This document shows, one piece after another, positions 41,180-51,269 of a stretch of 64,000 bases of DNA; the stretch's first letter is position 1, and each line of letters opens with the position of its first letter. Source of the stretch: Dicaeum eximium (taxonomy: Eukaryota > Chordata > Aves > Passeriformes > Dicaeidae); NCBI GenBank assembly GCA_013396995.1, contig VWZP01008344.1, positions 1,093,302 to 1,157,301 on the forward strand, written 5' to 3'. A model generated the notes under the pieces. It was not told the origin of the DNA. It saw only the letters and a list, made by a program, of their open reading frames with translations, and made no database searches. The position numbers and the translations under genes are program-made.

Positions 41180-41291
41180 GTTTCCTAGATCTAAAAGAAA
41201 GGCCGAGTTAGAGTACCCTTCCAAAATGGCTGCTATTAAGGAAGATAGAGAAGTGGAAGACTACAAGAGGAAAGGAAGACGATCCTCACAG
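41180..41291 (+). CDS. HNRNPA3: HNRNPA3 N-terminal exon (start ATG at 41226)
   Basis: The exon codes MAAIKEDREVEDYKRK then GRRSSQ, 22 codons, and ends at the strong donor CAG|gtgaga in phase 0. Two tandem acceptors lie upstream (gttttctag ending 41179 and tttcctag ending 41188), so the exon probably starts at 41180 or 41189 and carries a short 5' UTR. The highly charged sequence differs from the human N-terminus (MEVKPPPGRP...). The assignment to HNRNPA3 rests on phase, strand, position and a total length equal to the usual 378 residues. The frame stays open upstream to 41103, so a longer unspliced start is formally possible. Confidence 0.68.
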
Positions 41292-44200
41292 GTGAGAGGA
41301 TGGGTTTTTTTATTAAAATTAAAGTAGTTTTAAGGGGAAAAGATGAAAAAAACCCAAGTTAACAATTTCTATCTGATATATTAATATCTTTTTTTTTCTA
41401 CCTTCTTCATCCCCTTATTAGCAGAGTAACTTTAAATTGCACTTTATTTTTAGAGTTTTAAGGGGTGGGGTGTTAAGCATAATGGGGGAATTTTGCTTTT
41501 CTAGCTTTCTGTTATAACAAAACTGATTAAATATGTTTCTGATTAAAGCAAGGTGTAATTATTAAGAAATTCATGCATCCTCAGAGTATCAGCAGGAACT
41601 TGATTACTTCCTACCTTCAAAAGTCCTGTTTTTAGTGGGAATGAAGACAGGTTCCTATTTTTTTTTTTCTTAATAAAAATGGTTGCCTGATAGTCACTGC
41701 AAATGAAAGCGAGCTGTACTAAGTAAAAATAACTGTTTTCTTTTGCTTCTAGCAGAAATACCGTAGACTGAATAAGGTGCGTAGTATAGAGAAGATGTTG
41801 GGGCTGTTTTTGGGAGGATGGGAGCTAGTTACTTTTGGGGTAGGGTGTGGAAGTGGGAGGGGGGGAAAAGTTCTTAATACCCTTCAGGAAACAATTTTAA
41901 GATCAGCAAAAAGGGTATTAAATGTGCTTACATAGCTTTTAATGGAGGCATTTTCTCTTCATTTATTTGGATTTGTTTGCTTTCTAACATTATTTTTTCA
42001 GGTTGCCTGAATATTTTAGCTAGTTCAAACCAACTTTTTTCTGGAATGATACAGTACTGCAATATGGGAGGGCCTATACATTTGAATTACAAGAACAAAC
42101 CTTGTCCGAGTTGCATGTGTCCGGTAGTGTATGGTTATTTTGTACTGAAGTATGGTGTGTAAAGTCCTTTTGGAAGGAATGTTGAAACTCTCACTCATTT
42201 GGACTTTGAATTGTGTTACTGAGGTGGATCAGCTGCATACTAATTAAGCTCTTGTAGTTCACAGAAGTAGATTGCCCTGCAATGATCTTAAAAACTTGAG
42301 TGTGGAGAGAACAAGTTTCTCAGGGAAAGTTGCTGAGATCCCAGTGGCCTGTAAGCTTTCCTGTTTCAGAAGACACTCTAGTCTAGACTGCCTCCTTTCA
42401 GAAGACATTGAACTGCCTGGGACAGGCGGTCTCAGGTTCAGCCACAGCTGAGCGTAGGTTTGGTCACAGGTGTTTTGTGGACGCTTGCCGCTGCTCAGAA
42501 GTAGAGTGCATGGGAGAGCTCCACCCGAAAACTGCCTTTAGAGAGAAATACTGCAACTCCAAAAGGCTGATTATTCAAAACCCCTGCCACAGGAAGTTGC
42601 AGTTAATGGCAACCTCAGGATAGAAGCAGTATGTATCTGCAGCAGCATTGCCTCAAAAGGTGTCAGGATTTCTGCAAAGATGAGGATTTTTGGGGATTCT
42701 AGCTGCCATCATGCCCCCCCCCCCCNAGTTACAGTGCGCCGAGTGTTGGGGTTTCGGTAGGGCCCGGGAGGCAGCGGAGCGCTCTGCTGGCGGCGGGAGG
42801 CGAGCGGAGGGGCCCTCGGGTCCCACAGCACCGGCCGCTCCCTGGGCCCCTGCGGGCCGGGCCCCGCCCATGGCGCCACTGCGGCGCCGGCCGCGCGCTC
42901 CGCCCCCGCCTCCATATTGGCGGCGCGGCGGCCGCGGCTGAGCACAAAATGGAGGCGGCCGGGCGCGCGCAGCGCTCGGGCTTTAGGGGGGAAGGCCGAA
43001 GTCGGGGCAGAAGGAAAGTTCTCTGCCTCCGCAGAGCCTTGTAGTGTGCGTGGAAGCTCCTCTGACAGCTTAGGGGGAGAAACAGTGTCTTGCCGACTAA
43101 AGGCAGGCTGGGCGGTCTTGCAGCTGCTGTCCCCGCTCCTGCCAGAGGAGTGCTGCAAAATGGCGTGCTCCCCTGCCGTGTCAGCTGAGCCGGAGGCAGC
43201 CTGGTTCTGATAGAGTGAAAGTTACTCTGAGGGAGGGCTGTGTTCTGCAGGATTTTCTGTGCAAGTAGGACTGCTGTTGGAAATAACTTAGAGCAGAACC
43301 ATTAAGAAACAGTATCTTGTGTGATAGAGGACAGCACTCGAAAAAACCCCAGTGAGAACAAACTGCCTTAAAATAAAACTCCCTAAGAAAATACTGCCTT
43401 CTGTTTTCTGCAGAGTTCCTATAACATGTATGTGTAAGGATAATTTTGTCTAGTAGAACAGAGAAGCTGTAACAGCAGGCGTTCTTCCTGGTGTATGAGA
43501 ACAGCAGTTCTCGTGCACATAATAATAACAACAAGCAGAAAAGAACTTCACTTTTCCTTGCCTGAAAAATTCTGTGGTTATTCTTTTAAGGTAAAAGCAC
43601 TCTGAGTTGTTAGCTGGAAACCGTCATAGCTTGAATAATATCGGAGAACTGTAAATAGTCTGTCCAGTTTTTCCTTACATAGGTTTCTGATTTTGGAGAA
43701 GTCTTAATATTTACAGTGTCACATAATAAATGTCTTCAATGTGTAGAAGAGTTTAACACTTAGTGTTCCCCACTTTAGCATAACGCAACTAAAAATTGTC
43801 AGTAGATTTTTAAAATTATAATTAGCAACAGATAACACTAGATCTGAAGCAGTTTCTATATGCAGTAGGTAATTAATTTTATCCTATATAATTTAAGTTT
43901 CATTGTAGTGAAAAGGGAGATTTAAAAAAAAAAAACTTAGTATTTTTAAAATACTTAGGTAGTCTAGACCTCTAGAAGCTTTACTTTGTAGTTATGGGAC
44001 CATTGATTGTTAATGATTCATATGATGATCCTGAGGTTACAAAGCCTTAAATAATATGGCTGTTACTAAGAATGCTGGGGTTCTTTCTAACAAAATTCAG
44101 CAGGTGTAAGGGCGGGGATTTACTTCCTAGGCAGCTTTTCATAATCTTAGTTGCTGTTAGCTGTAATACAACCTGAGTGTCATAAGTCAACAATTTGCTA

Positions 44201-47200
44201 AAGCACTGTATAATACAAAGACTCTCACTCAAAGGGGCTTAAGCCTTCCTGGCCGGCCCTAGCAGTGTGGCAGAAGTTAAAGCACTTCAGATTTGAAAAA
44301 TGTCTACAGATAGAAGTCTGTGGCTGTTTTTTATTTAGTTCACCTCAGTATAATGCTGCATCTAGTCTGGTTTAATGGACTGCAGCAGAAACAGTGAAGC
44401 TGGTTGAACATTGATGCTGCAGAACTGAAGTCATACACAGCATAGCTAGCCAGCACCTTGTGGCGTGTTTCACATGCACAGAAGTACCCACTTGCTAAAT
44501 GAGATTTTAATGTGGTTGTTTTTTGTAAGACTTCTCTGACAGTGGCAGTTGTGAAATGATTTTTTGTGAAAATATCGTCAAATGTATGGGGAAATTCCCT
44601 GTCTACTAAAAAAGTGCAGCACTGAAACAGCAGAAACACCACAATGATACTGGGATCTGCAAACTTGCGCCTTTTAAAACATGACTGGTAATATATAGGC
44701 AGTGTTACCAAGAGCTATTAAACTTGCTTGCTCTGTGATGCTTGCTAAGTTACCGATCTTATTCCAGTAGTTGTACCCACAAGTGGTCATTGATGAGTTG
44801 TTACAGCATTTTTTTGTCTGTAAGACATAGGTCCATGTTGTCTCACATGGGAGAGGTATCTCCCATAACACTCAAATCCACATACATATTTGCACTTTGT
44901 TGCTTGCATGTACTCCAATAATAAGAATTATCAAAATACAGAATTTATAATTTAATGGAATATTAGTATTGATATGTTTCATAAAAATGTATAAAGTTAA
45001 CTTTTCAGAATTCCCAAAGAGGGGACATTGCCAAAGAGTAGGTACTCAGCCTGAGCAGGAACCTTTTTTCCTTGTATACTGCGTCCTGAAATTTTTTGTA
45101 GTTCTGGATATTTATGCTTCATCAAGTGTTAGAACTTCCCCTTTATCTAGCAGTGCTTCATCCCCAGTCCCTGCAGTGTGATCTGCAACTCAAAGATAGG
45201 CACCGAATGAATGCACTTCTGGGTGGTGGGGAGCAACTAAGTTACCTAGTATATTGAAATCCCTTTACTGTTTGCATTTTAGCGCTCGTTAAGTTGTTAG
45301 TGTTTTAATTAAAATCACACCTCATTAAGTGTTTACTATTCTGCTGTCTAAAGCCATTAGAAGTCATTGTTTTTATGTAATGTATTTCACCTATTTGTAG
45401 TTACAATATGCACAGATAATTTCTAGTAATTCAGTGAAATTTTAATTATGATTCGTATTCAAAATACATTTTTGATTTTTTTCATTTTGTAGGGCCATGA
45501 GCCAAAGGAGCCAGAGCAGTTGAGAAAGCTGTTCATTGGAGGTCTGAGCTTTGAAACAACAGATGATAGCTTGAGAGAGCACTTTGAGAAATGGGGCACA
45601 CTCACGGACTGTGTGGTAAAGTCTCTATTACTAGTTCGTGCATTTGAAAGGGTTAGGTACTTAAAGTAGCACAGAAATGCTGAGTACCTCCTTGTGTGTT
45701 TGCAGGTGATGAGAGACCCTCAAACAAAACGTTCCAGAGGCTTTGGCTTTGTGACCTACTCCTGTGTGGAGGAGGTGGATGCTGCCATGAGCGCTCGACC
45801 ACATAAGGTTGATGGACGCGTGGTTGAACCAAAGAGAGCAGTTTCAAGGGAGGTGAGTGAGTGTTCCAGTTAACCATGTATCATAATGTTTACCTACTGC
45901 TTTAGGCACTGATGGTCATTTTTGGTATTGCAGGATTCTGTAAAGCCTGGGGCACACCTCACAGTAAAGAAAATATTTGTTGGTGGAATTAAAGAAGATA
46001 CAGAAGAATATAATTTAAGGGAGTACTTTGAAAAATATGGAAAGATTGAAACCATAGAGGTCATGGAAGACAGGCAGAGTGGAAAGAAGAGAGGCTTCGC
46101 TTTTGTGACTTTTGATGATCATGATACAGTTGATAAAATTGTTGGTATGTAAGCTCTTTAGTAAGAAATTACTTAGGTGATAAAAGTGTTGAGATTTTAG
46201 AAGAGCAGTGTGTGAATGAGGTGATTGCATAATCAGCTGCTTTACTATTGTAAAGGTTGGGGTTGGTTTCATGTTACTTTTCAAAGTGTGCACATGCCTT
46301 AGAGTAACTTTATATGAGAGTTTTACAGCATATTGCAGTGATGTGATTTCTGACTTTGCTTTTTCACCATTTTCTGTAGTTCAGAAATACCATACTATAA
46401 ATGGACACAACTGTGAAGTGAAAAAAGCACTCTCAAAACAAGAGATGCAGACTGCTAGCTCTCAGAGAGGTGAGTTGTAGTTGTGCATAGCTATTTTGTG
46501 TAACAGGTTTTCAATTAATGTAATTCAAGTGAAATATTTTGTAGGTCGTGGGGGTGGCTCAGGCAACTTCATGGGCCGTGGAAACTTCGGAGGCGGTGGA
46601 GGAAATTTTGGCCGAGGAGGAAACTTTGGTGGGAGAGGTAAATGGCTGGAATATTACTACAGAATGTGACTTACATTTTGGTGGGGTTTTTTTATTTCCT
46701 GTGTCAGTTGGCTTAAACACTTAACATGTTTGTTCAGGAAAACATTCTCATCTGTTTTGTGTTCTAGGAGGCTATGGGGGTGGTGGTGGCGGTGGTGGGA
46801 GCAGAGGAAGCTTTGGGGGTGGTGACGGATACAATGGATTTGGTGACGGTAAGTGTATTGTTCCCTTCCTTTCCCCCCAATGTTAGAACCAGCTGTAAGT
46901 CTTGCCTTCACCTTGGAAGCGAAGTCTGTTTTGGTGATAATGTGATAATAGCAGTAATGAAAATGAAATGTCTGCATTGTAGAGCTGTGAAGAGCTAACT
47001 GTTTTTTTGTTCTTACCTCAAAATGATGGGGGGAAAAATAGTCATCTGTATATACCCTTTAAAAAATCTCGTAAGATCATGAGGGGGCTGTTTATTATTG
47101 GGAACTAAGTGAAAATTCTGATGTCAGTTGAGGCGACTAAAACTGATTAAAGCAGTAAACAACTTTTCAGTCAACTCTTAAGCCTTCTTCTTGCGGTTCA

Positions 47201-48777
47201 GTAGTATCTTTTCGTGATGCAGTTGGAATGAATTTCCAAAATGGATCTGAAGAGAAATACAGCAATTACCAAAAGGCTAAAAAGTGCAATTACCAGAATG
47301 CAAAAAGGGATGAGGGAAGTAGCATGTAACAAATTACTTATGTCCTGATTTTATAAGCATGAGTTTATTTCTCAATTAAATAGTTCTGATAAATTATTGA
47401 ACCACAATGAATGTAATACAGAAAAAGTGCTGTGGAACATTTTTATTGTGCAGATGTGTTGGTTTGGGGTTTTTTGTTGAAAAGATCTTTACTTACCAGT
47501 ATTTAGCTTTGGTGTGTTAAGTTTGACTTCTTTTATTCAAAGGTGGCAACTATGGCGGTGGTCCTGGCTATGGCAGCAGAGGAGGTTATGGTGGTGGTGG
47601 AGGACCAGGATATGGAAACCCAGGTGGTGGATATGGAGGTGGAGGAGGAGGATATGATGGCTACAATGAAGGAGGAAATTTTGGTGGTGGTAAGATTCCA
47701 GCTTAAATTTGACATCTGTTGTTCTTAGGTTTCATTTCACAATGCTTGAAATATGGTAATTCATAAAATGAGTTGTATGACTAGGTTTTAACATAGAAGG
47801 CCAGGTTGCATAGGGAAAGATCTTTCTGACGTGGATCAGCTTTGATAAACAACAATTTTGTTTTGCCAGGAATGTATTTTTCAGAAAGCTTTGGCTATAA
47901 ATCTGTGTGTGGAGGCAGAGTACAGGAATTTTAATGGTTTTCACTGTTTCAAGTATGGTGTCCTCGGATACAAGTTCACAACATGTAGATCACATCCTCC
48001 TTTGGGAAGACAACAAATACTAATTTTTATAAGCTTTTTTTATTGCTTGCCCCAACTTTAAGGAGTGAAGCTGCAAAAACTGCTGTATATCTTACTATAC
48101 TTTGTGATCTATGTATGCAGTGTGTCCATTACAGTTCTGTCATTTTTTTGGAGCAAATAAATAGTAATTTACATTATTGTCATACATGCAAAGTTGTGCA
48201 GTAGAAGAATAGTGGTTAAACTCAGGATTTTTTATTTTGGGGGCCTTAATTTGGCAATTGGGTTACCATCAAATTGCCTACTCAAATGTGCTTATAATGT
48301 CATGTGTTTCATCTTCCATAAAATACTGATTTCTAATCATAAAAGGGTCTTTGTTACTTGTGCATTTTGCCTAGAGGTAGCATAAAAATACATGAAATTA
48401 ATTTCAAATTGTTCTCAACTACTACAAATTATTTTGATATTGGATATTGGAATTTGGTGAGTTTTGTGTCCTAAGTGTTGAACAAATATGGCTTTATAAA
48501 TTACTTGTTTCAGGTAATTATGGTGGAAGTGGAAACTACAATGATTTTGGCAATTACAGTGGACAACAGCAGTCTAACTATGGTCCCATGAAAGGTGGTG
48601 GCAGCTTTGGTGGGAGAAGTTCAGGCAGTCCCTATGGTGGTAAGTATGATATTGTACAGAAAGTATTTTTGAGTTAAAATCCCTAATTGTTCATGTACTT
48701 CAATATACACACTGGTTTTTTTAGGTGGTTATGGATCTGGAAGTGGAAGTGGGGGCTATGGTGGTAGAAGATTCTAA
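41226..48777 (+). CDS. HNRNPA3: Heterogeneous nuclear ribonucleoprotein A3, complete coding exons
   Basis: Nuclear RNA-binding protein of the hnRNP A/B family, involved in pre-mRNA packaging, splicing, and mRNA transport and stability. Coding exons, all with GT-AG borders: 41226-41291, 45493-45615, 45706-45852, 45934-46144, 46380-46469, 46545-46637, 46768-46848, 47543-47689, 48514-48639 and 48725-48777. They sum to 1137 nt, a 378-residue protein with every junction in frame. RRM1 has RNP2 LFIGGL (residues 35-40) and RNP1 RGFGFVTY (74-81). RRM2 has IFVGGI (126-131) and RGFAFVTF (165-172). A Gly/Tyr/Asn-rich tail with RGG elements and an M9-type nuclear import signal follows, ending GGRRF. From GHEPKEPEQ onward it is nearly identical to mammalian HNRNPA3; the first 22 residues are not. 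The start ATG (ccaaaATGG) has A at -3 and G at +4. Confidence 0.93.
41753..41776 (+). CDS. HNRNPA3: Candidate 24-nt microexon of HNRNPA3 (QKYRRLNK)
   Basis: A strong polypyrimidine tract ending ttgcttctag is followed by 24 nt coding Gln-Lys-Tyr-Arg-Arg-Leu-Asn-Lys and then the donor AAG|gtgcgt. Entry and exit phases are both 0, matching the exons at 41226-41291 and 45493-45615, so inclusion adds eight mostly basic residues before RRM1 (386 residues in total). The acceptor is a TAGCAG tandem (NAGNAG), so a 21-nt version is possible. The paralog HNRNPA2B1 has a known 36-nt optional exon at the same place (B1 form), which makes this plausible, but use in transcripts is unproven. Confidence 0.5.
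42728..43060. promoter_or_regulatory. HNRNPA3: Second CpG island, inside HNRNPA3 intron; possible alternative promoter
   Basis: A dense GC/CpG block starts right after a C-run and a single N (42726), so the left edge is an assembly seam. It contains 'gcccatggcgccactgcggc', 'ccatattggcggc' and 'agcacaaaatggaggcggcc' (ATG at 42949). In human, HNRNPA3 begins MEVK, so an ATGGAG start here recalls it, but the frame reads MEAAGRAQRSG... to a stop after 31 codons with no good donor in it. It could be a native promoter with a non-coding first exon or a regulatory island. The donor-like 'taaggtaaaa' near 43588 is the nearest reasonable splice site downstream. Confidence 0.5.
43250..45490. other. HNRNPA3 intron sequence before the RRM1 exon
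   Basis: AT-rich intronic DNA with no recognised exon, snoRNA or repeat. The RRM1 acceptor is preceded by a T-rich tract (tttttgatttttttcattttgtag). Confidence 0.65.
45493..45852 (+). CDS. HNRNPA3: HNRNPA3 exons encoding RRM1
   Basis: Two exons: 45493-45615 (41 codons, GHEPKEPEQLRKLFIGG...TDCV) and 45706-45852 (49 codons, VMRDPQTKRS...AVSRE). The 90-bp intron 45616-45705 is very short. RNP2 (LFIGGL) is in the first exon and RNP1 (RGFGFVTY) in the second, so the RRM is split between its RNA-contact motifs, as in other hnRNP A/B genes. Both junctions are phase 0. Confidence 0.96.
45934..46469 (+). CDS. HNRNPA3: HNRNPA3 exons encoding RRM2
   Basis: Exon 45934-46144 (211 nt) codes the linker DSVKPGAHLTV and most of RRM2 with RNP2 IFVGGI and RNP1 RGFAFVTF. 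Exon 46380-46469 (90 nt) finishes RRM2 (VQKYHTINGHNCEVKKALS) and begins the tail (KQEMQTASSQRG). The junction splits a Val codon (G|TT). The linker and RRM2 follow the mammalian protein almost residue for residue. Confidence 0.96.
46545..48777 (+). CDS. HNRNPA3: HNRNPA3 exons encoding the glycine-rich tail and M9-type import signal
   Basis: Exons 46545-46637, 46768-46848, 47543-47689, 48514-48639 and 48725-48777 all join through a split Gly codon (G|GN), so any of them can be skipped without a frameshift. They code a Gly/Tyr/Asn-rich low-complexity region with RGG repeats, then GNYNDFGNYSGQQQSNYGPM, and SFGGRSSGSPYGGGYG, which parallels the hnRNP A1 M9 (PY-type) signal bound by transportin. 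The Asp in YNDFGNY aligns with the residue mutated in the prion-like domain of HNRNPA1 and HNRNPA2B1 in human multisystem proteinopathy (established for those paralogs). Stop TAA is at 48775-48777. Confidence 0.95.
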
Positions 48778-51269
48778 AAATGCTACCAGAAAAAGGGTAG
48801 GTGTAATGCATATTTATAATGATGATTAATAATGTACAACTGTTCACTGAGAGTAATAATTTTCTTATCCTGTATTCAACAGGCTACAGTTCTTAGCAGG
48901 AGAGAGAGCGAGGAGTTGTCAGGAAAGCTGCAGGTTACTTTGAGACAGTCGTCCCAAATGAATTAGAGGAACTGTAAAATCTGCCACAGAAGGAACGATG
49001 ATCCATAGTCAGAAAAGTTACTGCAGCTTAAACAGGAAACCCTTCTTGATCAGGACTGTCATAGCCACAGTTTGCAAAAAGTGCAGCTATTGATTCATGC
49101 AATGTAGTGTCGATTAGATGTACATTCCTGAGGTCTTTCTCTGTTGTAGCTTTGTCTTTCTTTTTTCTTTTTATTTTCCCATTACATCAGGTATATTGCC
49201 CTGTAAATTGTGGTAGTGGTACCAGGAATAAACAAATCAATGAATTTTTAACTTTTCAATATTTGTGTAGTTCAGTTTTTCCACATTTAGTACAGAGAAC
49301 TCTATAACAGAAATGAAATGTAGTTTAGGGTGTTTCCTTGTTAGTTAATAGAGAAGATAAATGCATTTCTCAATTACTATTTTGTATTAATTTAAAGTTA
49401 ACAATAGAAACACCTATTGATTTGCAGTCTTAAGGGGTCTAGTCTCAGTGTATATACGTAACTGTCATTGACATGAGTTACATAGGCATACAGAGGGAAA
49501 CATCTGTATGTTGCATTATAGTTTGTTTAGATGTATAACTAGGCTTGAGTTACTCAAATTAGTGTTTGTGAATCATAGAACTAAGCTTTATCTTAATGAA
49601 AACTTCAAATTACTTTTTGGTTTGTGCATATTTTTTTAATTTGTAGTTCTGTATTAGTACTAGCGCTTCAAGAAAATAAGGCATGATAAATATTTTAACA
49701 AGACCAACTTTAGACACATGAAAGCTGTCTCCCGTCTCATTTGAGATGCATAAGGGATAACTGAAGTTGTTTAAGTCTTGGATGGAGAGAAAAAGAAATT
49801 TGCTTTTTACCTTTATATTTATTGTAATTCCCGAGAAGTTAAGGTGGGGGGAATCAAGTGCCTGTTTCCTTGGGATATACAATGACTCTGTTTCAATAAA
49901 ACTATACTTTGGGGAGGGTGGCTTGGAATTTTCATCCCCTTTGTCCCCATCTCCTTCTCCCTTGCACCAGACTGCACTGTTTCAATTAAATGAGGTGTCA
50001 TAGTGAGAGTAATAGGTATGTTCCTCAATAATTTAATGGCTATATACTTTCTTGCATGCACCCTAGGCAATTTTCTGGACACATGCTTCTGACTGGGAGC
50101 CAAGGGTAGCACAGGTGTAATCACTGACAGTCCCAGGTAAAGTGTTCCAAAAGCCCATTCCCCATGGGCTCTTCACAGTAGAGTCCTTGAGCTGTTTCCC
50201 TGGCAGACATCTGTGCTCAGCTGAGAGCTCAAACACATCTAGTTGTATTTTACCAACGAGAAGCACTCCCACAACGTAGCGGGGCACAGTCCCGAGTTCC
50301 ACAGGTAGAATGATAGTGTGCTACAACTGGGTTTGGTGCAGTGGAGTAGAAGATCTGACCAGTACATGTGGCTAGAAATTGTATTTAATTCTCACTTCTG
50401 ACCTCCAAATTAAGGCACTGCAGTCTGTCCTGTCCTCATCTGATGTGAATTCTCTTGACTATTGCCAGGCCAGTGCTTGCTGTCAATTCAGACTCAGAAG
50501 AGTAGGGACCCAGTCAATAAAAGAAATACTCAGACACTTGGCAATATGTATTGGAATTACTCACACCTGTTTCACTTCTGGGTCAATGTGCAGTATAAGG
50601 TAAATGCAATTCCAGTGTAGGAATGAATCTGCAAAGATGTATGAAATGGCTTAAGGCATAATCAGTCATATTAATGAATTATAACTTTTAAGAAGTGGTA
50701 GAAAAATAAGTGTGTTGTTTGAAAAAAATTAAACATATGTTATTTAAACGCTGTTATTGGAGTGTATTAGACTGCAGTACGATAAAACAAGGAACCAGTG
50801 TCAAGATGGTAGCCTCCAAAATGGATTTCAAAGTCTGCTTATTGTCTGTGAAGTTCTGAAAGATCTCAAAAGTTAAAGCAAAAATTGGTGGTTTAGTGAA
50901 CGCTTCTGTTGTTGTACATGTTCGTTTGGGCTTGGGGTGGGGGGGGAGGCTGTACTTCAATAAAGGCATTTTTTAAACAACCCATTTGGAGTTTGAAAAC
51001 ATGGGAAACTAAACTACAACTCACTAGGGAGTGAGACACCTAACTACTGACTTGCTTTGTACGTTACTATGCTAGAAGATGTGTAGACTTGCACCTGGGG
51101 CCTGCATTTGATTGCAGGGACAAGAAGGATGGGGTTGATGTCCCTTCTGACAATTGATCTGGTATTTCTAAATTTTTTTAGAATGTATTGACAGTGTTCT
51201 TTTTAACAGGGCCTCTTGTAGCTGTACTGTGACTACAATGTTAACTTTGAAAAATAGTGTCATAATAAA
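48778..51269 (+). other. HNRNPA3: HNRNPA3 3' UTR with an intron and several poly(A) signals
   Basis: A donor at 48796|gtaggt and an acceptor before 48883 (tattcaacag) remove an 86-nt intron in the UTR; the joined sequence AAAAAGG+GCTACAG agrees with my recollection of the mammalian UTR. The junction is only about 19 nt past the stop, too close to trigger nonsense-mediated decay. AATAAA occurs at 49227-49232, 49895-49900 (followed by a GT-rich element), 50959-50964 and 51264-51269. The second is the best proximal site and the last the best distal one; which is used is not determined. Much of 48883-49450 looks unusually conserved for a UTR. Confidence 0.7.
49895..49900 (+). terminator. HNRNPA3: Likely HNRNPA3 poly(A) signal
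   Basis: AATAAA is followed by 'actatactttggggagggtgg', a GT-rich downstream element at suitable spacing. It gives a 3' UTR of about 1.0 kb after splicing. Confidence 0.55.

Noticed and set aside
42709..43158. 149-codon minus-strand frame in the second CpG island
   Set aside because: GC-island composition, overlaps plus-strand frames of similar length, and crosses an N.
46015..46293. 92-codon minus-strand frame over the RRM2 exon
   Set aside because: Shadow of the conserved HNRNPA3 exon on the other strand.
47210..47262. Possible C/D-box snoRNA in an HNRNPA3 intron (gtgatgc ... ctga)
   Set aside because: The C box is imperfect, the spacing is only about 45 nt and no terminal stem is evident.
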